DNA of 41,334 nucleotides, from NCBI GenBank assembly GCA_014384025.1, contig JACNGQ010000107.1, positions 1-41,334 on the forward strand, in the 5' to 3' direction. Below the pieces are notes generated by a model. That model saw only the letters and a list, made by a program, of their open reading frames with translations, was not told where the DNA came from and ran no database searches. The translations under genes were made by a program, and so were the position numbers. The DNA comes from Planctomycetota bacterium (lineage in GTDB: Bacteria; Planctomycetota; Phycisphaerae; Sedimentisphaerales; Anaerobacaceae). Shown here piece after piece: positions 1-7,639 of the stretch; the stretch's first letter is position 1, and the number at the start of each line of letters is the position of its first letter.

Positions 1-1
1 T

Positions 2-88
2 GATGGACTATGGTATTACGATGATGGATACGAAAACAATCCAAGATACCATAAGAAGATTGATGCATTGCTACAAAAAAAGAAATAG
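2..88 (+). CDS. C-terminal tail of a gene entering from the left (partial, unknown)
   Basis: An open frame runs from the window edge to a TAG at 86-88 and encodes 28 residues rich in Tyr, Asp and Lys, ending in LLQKKK. The composition (YYDDGYENNPRY then a charged lysine tail) looks like a real protein C-terminus rather than random translation, but it is too short to identify. No start is visible because the gene would begin outside the window. It could still be chance. Confidence 0.4.
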   Translation, partial: DGLWYYDDGYENNPRYHKKIDALLQKKK

Positions 89-204
89 ACATATTATCTC
101 CAATCCTGACAATTAATGACCAGGCGGCTGAAAGTCTTTAGATTGAAGATTGATGATTTGATTGAAGATTGCCGCAGTTTAGTTTTGAGTTTTGAGTTTT
201 TAGA

Positions 205-355
205 TTAACCGCATGGGCTAAAGCCTATCCTACGAAACTGGATTCCTGCTTTCGCAGGAATGACAAATCGGGGCAACCACGCGGGGAAAGTCCCTACATT
301 GAACAACACAGCGAGACAGATACGTAGTGAGGGCGGTTCGCGAACCGCCCCTACA
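205..355. repeat. Cluster of short REP-like palindromes
   Basis: Three inverted repeats lie close together in the non-coding stretch 89-536. GGCT-aa-AGCC is at 216-225. ATTCCTGC-tttc-GCAGGAAT (8-bp perfect arms, 4-base loop) is at 242-261. A perfect 20-bp palindrome made of gggcggttcg and its complement is at 331-350. Read on the minus strand, the second gives the peptide VIPAKAGIQ, a well-known false-ORF signature of dispersed palindromic repeats (dRS3/REP-like) in many bacterial genomes. The minus-strand frame over 205-411 is therefore not a gene. The rest of 89-536 holds A/T-rich short direct repeats (ttgagtttt repeats near 180-200) and nothing else I can recognise. Confidence 0.7.
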
Positions 356-536
356 ACAATAATGGCAAAGTGAATCATATGATTATTTTGGGGATAGAAA
401 ATGGCTGACATGTCTTGTTGAACCTGTCAGAATATTGTTGAAATTGAGATTAAATTGCGATATTACGAGAACTGAAGTTTTCAGGAGTGTTTCTGTGGAC
501 TGTAAATGGGAAATCTGAACTCAGAGGAATTTGTAA

Positions 537-1508
537 ATGGCGAGTCGTGAGGAGCAATTGGAGACAGGACAAAGGGCTATTGAGGGATTGCTGTGTGAGT
601 TTCGGGCGGGGAATATCGGGCAGCCGGGTGTCGAGAAGGTCAGGCTGGGGCGACATTTGGGGGATCTTTCGAAGCGATGGGAACAGAGGTTTCCGGGGCT
701 TCCCGACCGGTGGCCGAAGCACGCCCATAAAAGAAGAATACCCGGGCCGGGGGTCAGAGACGAGTATCTCAAAGATATCATTGCCAAGCTGCTCGAAGGG
801 ATCGAGGGCGAAAACTATACTATCGTTAATCCGGCCTGCGTGTGGGGCAGACACGCGCGGGATTTGGCGAAGCGATTGCCGGGCTGGAGAGTTCTTGCGA
901 CGGATATCAATCCGCGATATGACCGGTTCTATGACCGCTGGCCATGGAGCCGGACGCCGGGCAATTATGAGTTCATTAAGGATGACATATTCAATCCGAA
1001 GGCGGAAGCAAAGCCGTCGGCGGCTGTCTTCTTCGGGGCGTGCGCCTCGCTTTCGGATGCGGCGATGGACTACGCGATAGAATCGCATTGCCCTTTGTTG
1101 GCTGGCAGGGCGTGCTGCCACGCGATGATCGGCGGCAATATCGATATTGTCAAGCAGCCGGACTTCTGGAACCGGGTGTCTAGATTACAGATCTTCATAT
1201 TCGCCAAAAGATTGGCCAAACTGAAGGCCAAGGGCCACTATTTCTCGCCCAAGTACTCGGCCAACCACTACCCGAGAAGTGAGACGGCCAAGACGCTGAC
1301 CAATTCGGATGAATTAATCGAGGTGGCCCGCAATGCGGTCAGCAGCGATATCTGCAAGAGCATCATCGACCTGGACCGCTATCTCCATTTAGCTGAAGCC
1401 GGGTACGATGTCTGGTACAGGGCAGAGATGTTCGTCGCGGAACTTTCCACGAAGGCACAAAGACTCGAAGAACCGCAGAGGAATGGCAACACTCCGGAAC
1501 GCCCTTAG
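537..1508 (+). CDS. Class I SAM-dependent methyltransferase-like protein, orphan
   Basis: The product is a 323-residue protein. The middle region reads like a Rossmann methyltransferase core: NPACVWGRHARDLAKRLPGWRVLATDINPRY resembles motif I (a hydrophobic strand then a helix) followed by an acidic D-x-N after the second strand, which in this fold contacts the SAM ribose. The stretch KDDIFNP looks like motif II/III. Motif I is not the classic GxGxG, because Ala-Cys-Val-Trp-Gly-Arg replaces it, so SAM binding is plausible but not proven. No signal peptide or membrane segment is seen. The neighbours are a repeat cluster upstream and a convergent operon downstream, so context gives no substrate. 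The region is more G+C-rich than its flanks. Overlapping frames on both strands are shadows. Confidence 0.6.
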   Translation: MASREEQLETGQRAIEGLLCEFRAGNIGQPGVEKVRLGRHLGDLSKRWEQRFPGLPDRWPKHAHKRRIPGPGVRDEYLKDIIAKLLEGIEGENYTIVNPACVWGRHARDLAKRLPGWRVLATDINPRYDRFYDRWPWSRTPGNYEFIKDDIFNPKAEAKPSAAVFFGACASLSDAAMDYAIESHCPLLAGRACCHAMIGGNIDIVKQPDFWNRVSRLQIFIFAKRLAKLKAKGHYFSPKYSANHYPRSETAKTLTNSDELIEVARNAVSSDICKSIIDLDRYLHLAEAGYDVWYRAEMFVAELSTKAQRLEEPQRNGNTPERP

Positions 1509-1691
1509 TGAACAAACGCCGCTTATGGTTGCCTACAGGTGTTGATTTCGCCTGGGTGGTACGTCACTCTATGATTATGTCGTGGCTTTGGAGCTGGGGA
1601 GGATTAGGGTGGCCACATGGAGACCTATAGAGCAAGCCCCTAATTGACATGCTCACTCCGGTCGAAATGAAACGGATTAAGATAACCGCTT

Positions 1692-3191
1692 TTACCAGAT
1701 TTTGATTTTTTGTTCTGGTTTTTTCAGGCCGGCGGTCAGGGCTTTTTTTCGGAGGAGGTCGCCTTCTGTGAAGGGGCTGTGGAAGAAGAGGACCTGTACT
1801 ACTTTTGGATATTTGTTTAAGGCAACTAAGGCTTTGGACCATTGTTTGGGGTAGTTCTCATTAAGGCTTTGGGCCAGGTCGAGGCAGATTGCGGAATAGG
1901 CGGCAAAGGCGAGTTTTTGGGTGTCGGTTTCGTTTTTTATTGTGTTAATGATTGCGGATTTCTGTTCGGTCTGCAAGTGGGCTATTTGATTTTCAAGATT
2001 GGGCAGGGGGACGATGTTCATTGGTTTTTCGGTAGGTATTTGATAGACTATTTGGCCGGAGATGTTTTTTCTTTGACCTCCGTTTTCTATGATGACACAT
2101 TCAGCCAGGTCGATAATCCGGTCGGCGAAACTGGTGATTGTTTCGTCCATAGGCATGTTATCTCGTGTAGTATTATGGTAGCGGTCAACTATTTGCCAGT
2201 TTTGCTGCATCATCCAGCGGCAGCCCTTGATTACACCGATGATGGTGCCGGAAGTAGCTGCGTTGTTATCGGCATCCCAGCCGAAATTGAATGCGGTGAT
2301 AAGGGTCTTTACAAAGTCACCCCGGCCGTATAGCAAGGCGGCAATGGTCGAGGCGGTATTGAGTTCGTGTCCGTTTCTATCTCGCATCTCGCCGCCGTGC
2401 AGGCTGTACTTTTCTTTGACGATCCGGCGGGTTGTGCGCCAATCATGGGGATATAAGCGATGCCATTTGCGGACATCGTTTACAATAGTTCTGATAGCGC
2501 AATTTTTATCAATAGCTTTTAGGCCGGAGTCGATAATATTGTCTATATCGTCTGTTATGAAAGCCGTAGCTATCATGGTTGTGAATAACTGTGTTGTCTG
2601 AGCGGGTTCGGCATCGATGGTGACACGGGTGTAGTTCAGGCCGATTTTTGCGGCTGTCTGGGGCATTGCAGGGGCGACGAGACCGAATGACTCGCAGATG
2701 AACTGGCCGGAAATGTTGAAATTGGCCCATGGGTTAAAGACAATGCTGCCTGTCAGGGGCGGCTGGAAACCTATGTCCATCAGTTGGCGGGCGTATTGGT
2801 TGGAACACCAAATACGATTGTTGATACGCTCTAACCATAATTGAGTAATCAGCTCAGGCGGCAGCAGGACGGTGTTGTTACGCTGCATTGCGACGATGTA
2901 AACCCATTCGAGGTCTGTGTCATCATCGGTTCGGGCGCCTTCGAGGAGGGCGGGGGTATATTCTTTTACATTACCGGGGGCGTTGATGTATTTCATCTCG
3001 TGTTCGAGGCCGTTTAGATTGCCGAGTAACTGGCCGAGCAGGCCGCCACGGATTTTGTCACGAAGTGTCTCGGCAGGCATATCAATCGATTGATCGAAGT
3101 TGTCTGCTGCGTAAGTAAAATCATTTATTGCAAGAGAGGCGATGATTGAAAAAGTAATGGTTGTTGTTGTGATAAAATCTTTGATTTTCAT
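1692..3191 (-). CDS. Secreted ADP-ribosylglycohydrolase-family protein
   Basis: This 499-residue protein starts at an ATG preceded by GGAGA six bases upstream. Residues 1-28 form a signal peptide (KIKDFITTTTITFSIIASLA...TYA). The ADP-ribosylglycohydrolase fold is shown by IRGGLLGQLLGN at 48-59, TDDDTDLEW at 88-96 (dinuclear Mg site) and a late GWDADNNAATSGTIIGVIKG motif equivalent to the family's GxDxDTxAAxxGxxxG. In the late motif the usual DTN is DNN. Classic family members remove ADP-ribose from proteins, but exported planctomycete versions are of unknown substrate and may act as general glycoside or nucleoside hydrolases. It is the last gene of the minus-strand operon, 33 bases after the AraM-type gene, so a role in processing the same nutrient is likely (inference). 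Confidence 0.85.
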   Translation of the reverse strand: MKIKDFITTTTITFSIIASLAINDFTYAADNFDQSIDMPAETLRDKIRGGLLGQLLGNLNGLEHEMKYINAPGNVKEYTPALLEGARTDDDTDLEWVYIVAMQRNNTVLLPPELITQLWLERINNRIWCSNQYARQLMDIGFQPPLTGSIVFNPWANFNISGQFICESFGLVAPAMPQTAAKIGLNYTRVTIDAEPAQTTQLFTTMIATAFITDDIDNIIDSGLKAIDKNCAIRTIVNDVRKWHRLYPHDWRTTRRIVKEKYSLHGGEMRDRNGHELNTASTIAALLYGRGDFVKTLITAFNFGWDADNNAATSGTIIGVIKGCRWMMQQNWQIVDRYHNTTRDNMPMDETITSFADRIIDLAECVIIENGGQRKNISGQIVYQIPTEKPMNIVPLPNLENQIAHLQTEQKSAIINTIKNETDTQKLAFAAYSAICLDLAQSLNENYPKQWSKALVALNKYPKVVQVLFFHSPFTEGDLLRKKALTAGLKKPEQKIKIW

Positions 3192-3224
3192 GTTGTGTCT
3201 CCAAAAGAGGTATTCTAAGGCAAA

Positions 3225-4541
3225 TCAAGCTGTAAGCCAAGTATCAATGATTTCATTAGCGGAATCGGGAAGGATGCCGAGTATCCATGCGAGGTCAATA
3301 ATCGTGGGGCGTTTTCGGATTTCGTGCATATGGAGGACGGCGGTCATCAAACGTTCACGTGAGCATTTGATGTCTGCATAAGTGTGTGCGGCGCCGGCGG
3401 TTTTGAGGCAGTTTTTGATTTCGTCAGGAGAACGAACTTGCTGACGGGCGGCGGAAATAAAGGACTGCCATATTTGGGCATCGGTTAGTTTTTCATATAT
3501 GGTTTTAAGAGCAGATTTTTTCAGGTCGTATTGATCGCGGACATTTTCGGCCAAGCCAGCCCAGAAGGTACTATCGATGTCAGAGGGAGGGGAGAGAGGT
3601 TTGGGAGTTTCGATTTTGAAAATTCGTTCGTAGAGGGCTGCGGAAAAAATAGTGCCGATGCCCACCTGCCTACCATGAAGGTCATGGGGAACGCCGTCGA
3701 GACTGGACATCATGTCAAGGGTATGACTTAGTAGGTGCTCGCCGCCGGAGGCTGGTGCTGAAGTACCGATGATGGTCATAGCAATTCCGGAGTACAACAG
3801 GGCGTTGAAAAGGGCTTCTATGGCGGCAGGCCGGCGGGTCTTTATATCTTCGGGTTTGTTAAAATAATATGGCTCCAAAGAATTGATAATCTCGCTGCAG
3901 TACCGGCAGAAGTTTTCATTGCAAAAGATGTTGTTAAAGAGCCAGTCGGCGGAGCTGAGGGGTTTTGCAATGGTGTCACCCAGACCTGCGGCGGTCAGCT
4001 CAGATGGGGCATTGATAATAACAGATGGGACAGCAAATACGGCCAGCGGGGCACGGGCGGTTATTAATGTTTTTACACCTTTTAGTGTGGGAGCGACGTT
4101 GGCGGCGGTATAGCCGTTCATGGTTGCGGCGGTCGCAACGACGGCGTAAGGCAGGTCGTGTTCGAAGGCTGACCATTTGGTGAGGTCGTTTATGACGCCG
4201 GAACCGACTGCAAGGGCGATGTCGGCGGGGGGGAAATGCTCATTGAGCCAGTTGTGAGTAGTGTCATTGCAAACAGGGCTGCCGTGAGAAGAATCAGGGA
4301 CAATGATTTGGTGTACGGACCAGCCTGCTTGTTCGAGGACTTCCCTGGCATGGCGACCGAGTATATCAAGGGTTCGCAGGTCGGCAACTAAGACGATGTG
4401 ACGCCCGTTAACTAAAGAGCTTAGCACCTCGGGTAAATGCACAAGGGCATCTTCCGAATAGATAATGTTTCTTATGGGGACCTTGTGGCTGCGTCCGCAT
4501 TGGCAAGTAAAGGTTGTATCGAGCAATTTATCGAGGTTCAT
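3225..4541 (-). CDS. araM: sn-glycerol-1-phosphate dehydrogenase (AraM/EgsA family)
   Basis: The 438-residue product matches the NAD(P)-dependent glycerol-1-phosphate dehydrogenase family, which interconverts dihydroxyacetone phosphate and sn-glycerol-1-phosphate. Visible features are the N-terminal CQCGRSH segment (13-19), the nucleotide loop GSGVINDLTKW (113-123), TAATMNGYTA (137-146), and metal ligands Asp189 (GLGDT), His269 (SGGEHLLSH) and His289 (HGRQVGIG). Its ATG overlaps the symporter's TAA (TAATG), so translation is coupled. In Bacillus AraM makes G1P for a membrane ether lipid. Here the surrounding phosphodiesterase, transporter and glycosidase suggest the opposite direction, oxidising imported G1P to DHAP (inference). 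Iron-type alcohol dehydrogenases are distant relatives, but the Gly-Ser-Gly and HGxQV signatures favour AraM. Confidence 0.9.
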   Translation of the reverse strand: MNLDKLLDTTFTCQCGRSHKVPIRNIIYSEDALVHLPEVLSSLVNGRHIVLVADLRTLDILGRHAREVLEQAGWSVHQIIVPDSSHGSPVCNDTTHNWLNEHFPPADIALAVGSGVINDLTKWSAFEHDLPYAVVATAATMNGYTAANVAPTLKGVKTLITARAPLAVFAVPSVIINAPSELTAAGLGDTIAKPLSSADWLFNNIFCNENFCRYCSEIINSLEPYYFNKPEDIKTRRPAAIEALFNALLYSGIAMTIIGTSAPASGGEHLLSHTLDMMSSLDGVPHDLHGRQVGIGTIFSAALYERIFKIETPKPLSPPSDIDSTFWAGLAENVRDQYDLKKSALKTIYEKLTDAQIWQSFISAARQQVRSPDEIKNCLKTAGAAHTYADIKCSRERLMTAVLHMHEIRKRPTIIDLAWILGILPDSANEIIDTWLTA

Positions 4542-6373
4542 TATATAATCTTTTCGACTATTACCTGTTGGCCATCAGTAAAATGTGCGGTAGCGGCGTC
4601 TTCCGGGCTGATAAGCATTGATTCATTATGTTCAGCGGCGGGGAGGCCGGCTTTGAGGTGGACGGAACGCAACCCTCCATACCACCAGCGGGTATGGCTG
4701 GCGTATAACAGGTCGCCCGGTTCGGCAGCCATTTTATCCAGCGCAGATTGAGGGAGGATAACCGTGTCGTTGCCTGCGAGGCTTTGATCAATTTTGGCTT
4801 TGAGGCGGACTTTTTCACCCGGCCGGAGATTGGGCTGGCCTCCTTTAAAATTACGCATAGCGTCAATTTGGGTTCCGGCGACGAGGCCTTTTAATTTTGC
4901 TTCGGCTTTTGGTTTGGTAAATAGTGTTACAGAAATACCAAGAGTTACTGCCGCTGACAAACCGAACAAGGCCCGCATGAACTTATAGCTGTCCGGACCC
5001 ATTCCGAAATCAAAAGGGCCGACCAACAAATCCGGCCAGATGAAAGATAAGCCTATAAGAACGGCACCACCGGTGATAGTGATAAATGCGGCCGCAGGGG
5101 TGTAACGTTTCCATATAATCCCGAGAAAAATAGCAGTCAGAACCGGAGGCGTGACAGCGGCGGTGAACATGCTGTGTGCGCCGTAAATTGTGTCTTTCAT
5201 GAATATCGGGACAAGAGCCAGGCCGAGACCGGCCGCACACAGGCTTGTTATCCGTGCCACGCGGAGATAGTGTTTGTCGCTGCTGCCGGGTTTGACGTAA
5301 GGCCTCCAGATGTCATTTACGAATATCGCGCTTACGGCATTTATCAGGGTGTCGGCGGTGCTCATTAATGCGGCGGTCAAAGCGGCGAGAACGAAACCGA
5401 AAACACCCGGTGAGCAAAGAAAATGAGCGGCCTTTACAAAAGCATCGGAAGGTTCGATAGATGCCTCGCCATTGTTGACAAGCGCCCTTGCAATCCATCC
5501 GCCGCAACTGGTGGCGATGGCGGCAAGCGGAGCCAGGACGAGGATCCAGCAGACAACCATCCGACGGGAATCCCTGACACTTTTCAGCGAGAGAAATCGC
5601 ATGATAAAACCCTGGTGCATGAGCATAAGGGCCCCGGTGTTGGCCAGGCCATCCTGGACGTAGATGCCGATAAAACTGAAATTGGGAGGCGCGTTGAAAT
5701 CCGAAAAAGCATATTTATGTTCTTTCGGAAGAAGTGCCCAGAATTTACCAAAGCCGCCAAAGTGATAAATGGCAACGGCGAACAATCCCAGGCCTGCGAT
5801 GAGCAATATAATTCCCTGAACAAGGTCGGTCATAATAACGGCCGTTTGGCCTCCAATATATACGTATAAGGCCACCGCTACTGCTGTTACTATCGCGCCG
5901 GTCATAATCTGCCAGCCCAGAAGTGTGTGCAGGGTTTTTCCTAATGTGATAAGATTGATACCGATGTATCCGACGAGGTAGAGCAGGATAATAAACGTTG
6001 CGGCGATGCGTGTTTTTTTGTCAAAACGTCTTTCAAGGTACTCGGGAATTGACTGAATTTTCATATAGTAAATGATTGGTATCCAGACCAGGACGAGAAT
6101 TGGCATCCAGAACCAATCATTGAGGTAGGACTGTGTGCTGCTAATGCCATACTTAAATCCGACGGTGCTGTACTTGATGAAACTATAGCTTCCGACTACT
6201 GTGGCAACGCAGGAAAAAGAGATGAGCCACCATGAAAACCTTTGTCCGCCGAAAAAGAAGTCTTTGGTAGTGGTAGTATATCGACCGAAATACAGGCCGA
6301 AACCCAGTACCGCAACGAAATAGAACAGCATAACTGTATAGTCAATTTTCCCACCGATGACCTGGGCAATCAT
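4541..6373 (-). CDS. Sodium:solute symporter with extra C-terminal domain
   Basis: A 610-residue polytopic transporter of the SSS family (LeuT fold). N-terminal features include GLYFGRYTTTTKDFFFGGQRFSWW, the typical SSS segment after TM1, and a run of many hydrophobic helices to about residue 485. The start was set at the ATG at 6373, which has GGAGG six bases upstream and overlaps the stop of the small upstream gene (ATGA); a TTG start seven codons earlier is possible. After the membrane part come about 125 soluble residues ending in SPEDAATAHFTDGQQVIVEKII, which resembles double-psi beta-barrel tails (DA...DGxxVxV); this addition is not part of the core family. The substrate is unknown; operon context suggests a sugar, a glycerol phosphodiester product or an amino sugar. 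Confidence 0.88.
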   Translation of the reverse strand: MIAQVIGGKIDYTVMLFYFVAVLGFGLYFGRYTTTTKDFFFGGQRFSWWLISFSCVATVVGSYSFIKYSTVGFKYGISSTQSYLNDWFWMPILVLVWIPIIYYMKIQSIPEYLERRFDKKTRIAATFIILLYLVGYIGINLITLGKTLHTLLGWQIMTGAIVTAVAVALYVYIGGQTAVIMTDLVQGIILLIAGLGLFAVAIYHFGGFGKFWALLPKEHKYAFSDFNAPPNFSFIGIYVQDGLANTGALMLMHQGFIMRFLSLKSVRDSRRMVVCWILVLAPLAAIATSCGGWIARALVNNGEASIEPSDAFVKAAHFLCSPGVFGFVLAALTAALMSTADTLINAVSAIFVNDIWRPYVKPGSSDKHYLRVARITSLCAAGLGLALVPIFMKDTIYGAHSMFTAAVTPPVLTAIFLGIIWKRYTPAAAFITITGGAVLIGLSFIWPDLLVGPFDFGMGPDSYKFMRALFGLSAAVTLGISVTLFTKPKAEAKLKGLVAGTQIDAMRNFKGGQPNLRPGEKVRLKAKIDQSLAGNDTVILPQSALDKMAAEPGDLLYASHTRWWYGGLRSVHLKAGLPAAEHNESMLISPEDAATAHFTDGQQVIVEKII

Positions 6374-6594
6374 ATTGTTCCTCCGTTTGCCCAATTAGGC
6401 GCCAGAAAGGTAAAAAAGCAAACGATAGCCAGCATCAGCAGGAAACCTGCGATGAGTATTATTAAGAGCCGTCGGTCTTCGGTGGTTTTAAGGTTTAGGT
6501 ATCCCCCGCGTAAACCGCCCCAGATTCCGATGAGGCATAATAATGCGCCAACACCGAACTGGCAGACGATAGGCCAAACTCGCAGCATATTCAC
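6370..6594 (-). CDS. Small two-helix membrane protein coupled to the symporter
   Basis: This 74-residue protein has two hydrophobic helices: a VWPIVCQFGVGALLCLIGIW segment near the N-terminus and LLIILIAGFLLMLAIVCFFTFLAP near the C-terminus, joined by a short charged loop (KTTEDRR). The GTG start has AGGAG nine bases upstream; an ATG two codons later is an alternative. Its TGA overlaps the symporter ATG as ATGA. The strict coupling argues that it is a real gene and that its product works with the transporter, like the small membrane partners found beside some other secondary transporters. I do not recognise the family. Confidence 0.7.
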   Translation of the reverse strand: MNMLRVWPIVCQFGVGALLCLIGIWGGLRGGYLNLKTTEDRRLLIILIAGFLLMLAIVCFFTFLAPNWANGGTI

Positions 6595-6627
6595 TTGCAG
6601 TTTCTCCTGTTCATAAAATCATGAAAA

Positions 6628-7461
6628 TCAATTAGCGGACATTTTTTGCCGGATAGACGCTTTATCCTTCAACTGTTGTCTGAGCCATTGGGGGCGATTA
6701 GTGGTTATTCCAGCTACTCCGAGCCCTATGAGGCGGATTGCTTCTTCCTGGTCGTCAACTGTCCAGACATAGAGCTTTTGTCCCGAAGCTTTAACGGCAT
6801 CGGTAAATTCTTTTGTAACGCCGGCGTAATGAACATCAAGTCCGTCAAGGCCTTTATTTCTGGCTATCCGGACGAGCTGAGGATCGTGTGGGATCCATTT
6901 TTCAGTTTCTTTTTCTTTTTCCGTCCCCTTAAGCCAATACGTGGGAATGTTAATAAGCTCCTTAGACATTGTCACCGTCTCAAGGTCGAATCCAATAATT
7001 ACGATTTGGGACATTTTGCCGCTTTGAGTGATGAGCTTTTCAAGGATGGGTAAAATCTCTTTGCCGCATTTGATTTCAACATAGAGTTTTCGCCCGGGGG
7101 GTATTGTCCTGATAACGTCGGCCAGAAACGGTATTTGCTCACCGGCATATTCCTCTGATTTGAAACTTCCCACATCAAGCTTGCGGAGTTCCCGGGAGGG
7201 GGTGTCTTTAATATTAAGGTCTGTTTTGCCTGTGCGCTTTGTCGAGGCATCGTGAATTACGAGAATGCGATTATCCTTCGATAAGTGCACATCCACCTCA
7301 ACATCGGCTCCTTTTTCCCAGCCAAGCATCACTGATGCCATTGTGTTCTCAGGTGCCAAGTATGACGCCCCCCGGTGTGCGATAATTTCTACGGATTTCG
7401 TACATCCAGATATAATTACAATGGATAAACAGAACAACATTTGAGCAATCAATCGTTTCAT
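6628..7461 (-). CDS. Glycerophosphodiester phosphodiesterase, lipoprotein
   Basis: The 277-residue product has a lipoprotein signal with lipobox IISGC (Cys20), so it is probably anchored in the outer or inner membrane facing the periplasm. It is a GDPD-family enzyme: the HRGASYLAPENT block (His29, Arg30, Glu38) and EVDVHLSKDNRILVIHD (metal ligands in ExD, catalytic second His) are intact, and the barrel continues to GVAGITTNRP near the end, typical of the last strand. It hydrolyses glycerophosphodiesters to glycerol phosphate and an alcohol. It lies 33 bases upstream of the small membrane gene and symporter, consistent with releasing the compound that is imported and then oxidised by the AraM-type enzyme. 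Confidence 0.92.
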   Translation of the reverse strand: MKRLIAQMLFCLSIVIISGCTKSVEIIAHRGASYLAPENTMASVMLGWEKGADVEVDVHLSKDNRILVIHDASTKRTGKTDLNIKDTPSRELRKLDVGSFKSEEYAGEQIPFLADVIRTIPPGRKLYVEIKCGKEILPILEKLITQSGKMSQIVIIGFDLETVTMSKELINIPTYWLKGTEKEKETEKWIPHDPQLVRIARNKGLDGLDVHYAGVTKEFTDAVKASGQKLYVWTVDDQEEAIRLIGLGVAGITTNRPQWLRQQLKDKASIRQKMSAN

Positions 7462-7639
7462 TTCTTATATCCAATTTCAAATAAGGTAAGTGACAGTATC
7501 GAGCATATTATATTTTCCGGCCTGCTCACGATCCGGACTTATCAATAATAACCCTCCGATTATAATACCTTGACTGAGTTCTGTAAAATGAGAAATGATT
7601 GTTTTGATTAATGGTTCTCTGCATTTTGACAATATTTGA

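Noticed and set aside
205-411. Minus-strand 68-residue frame
   Set aside because: Its sequence includes VIPAKAGIQ, produced by a palindromic repeat, and there is no Shine-Dalgarno sequence; it is a repeat artefact.
450-1121. Minus-strand 223-residue frame opposite the methyltransferase-like gene
   Set aside because: Arg/Pro-rich composition and no family features; it is a shadow of the plus-strand gene, which has recognisable motifs.
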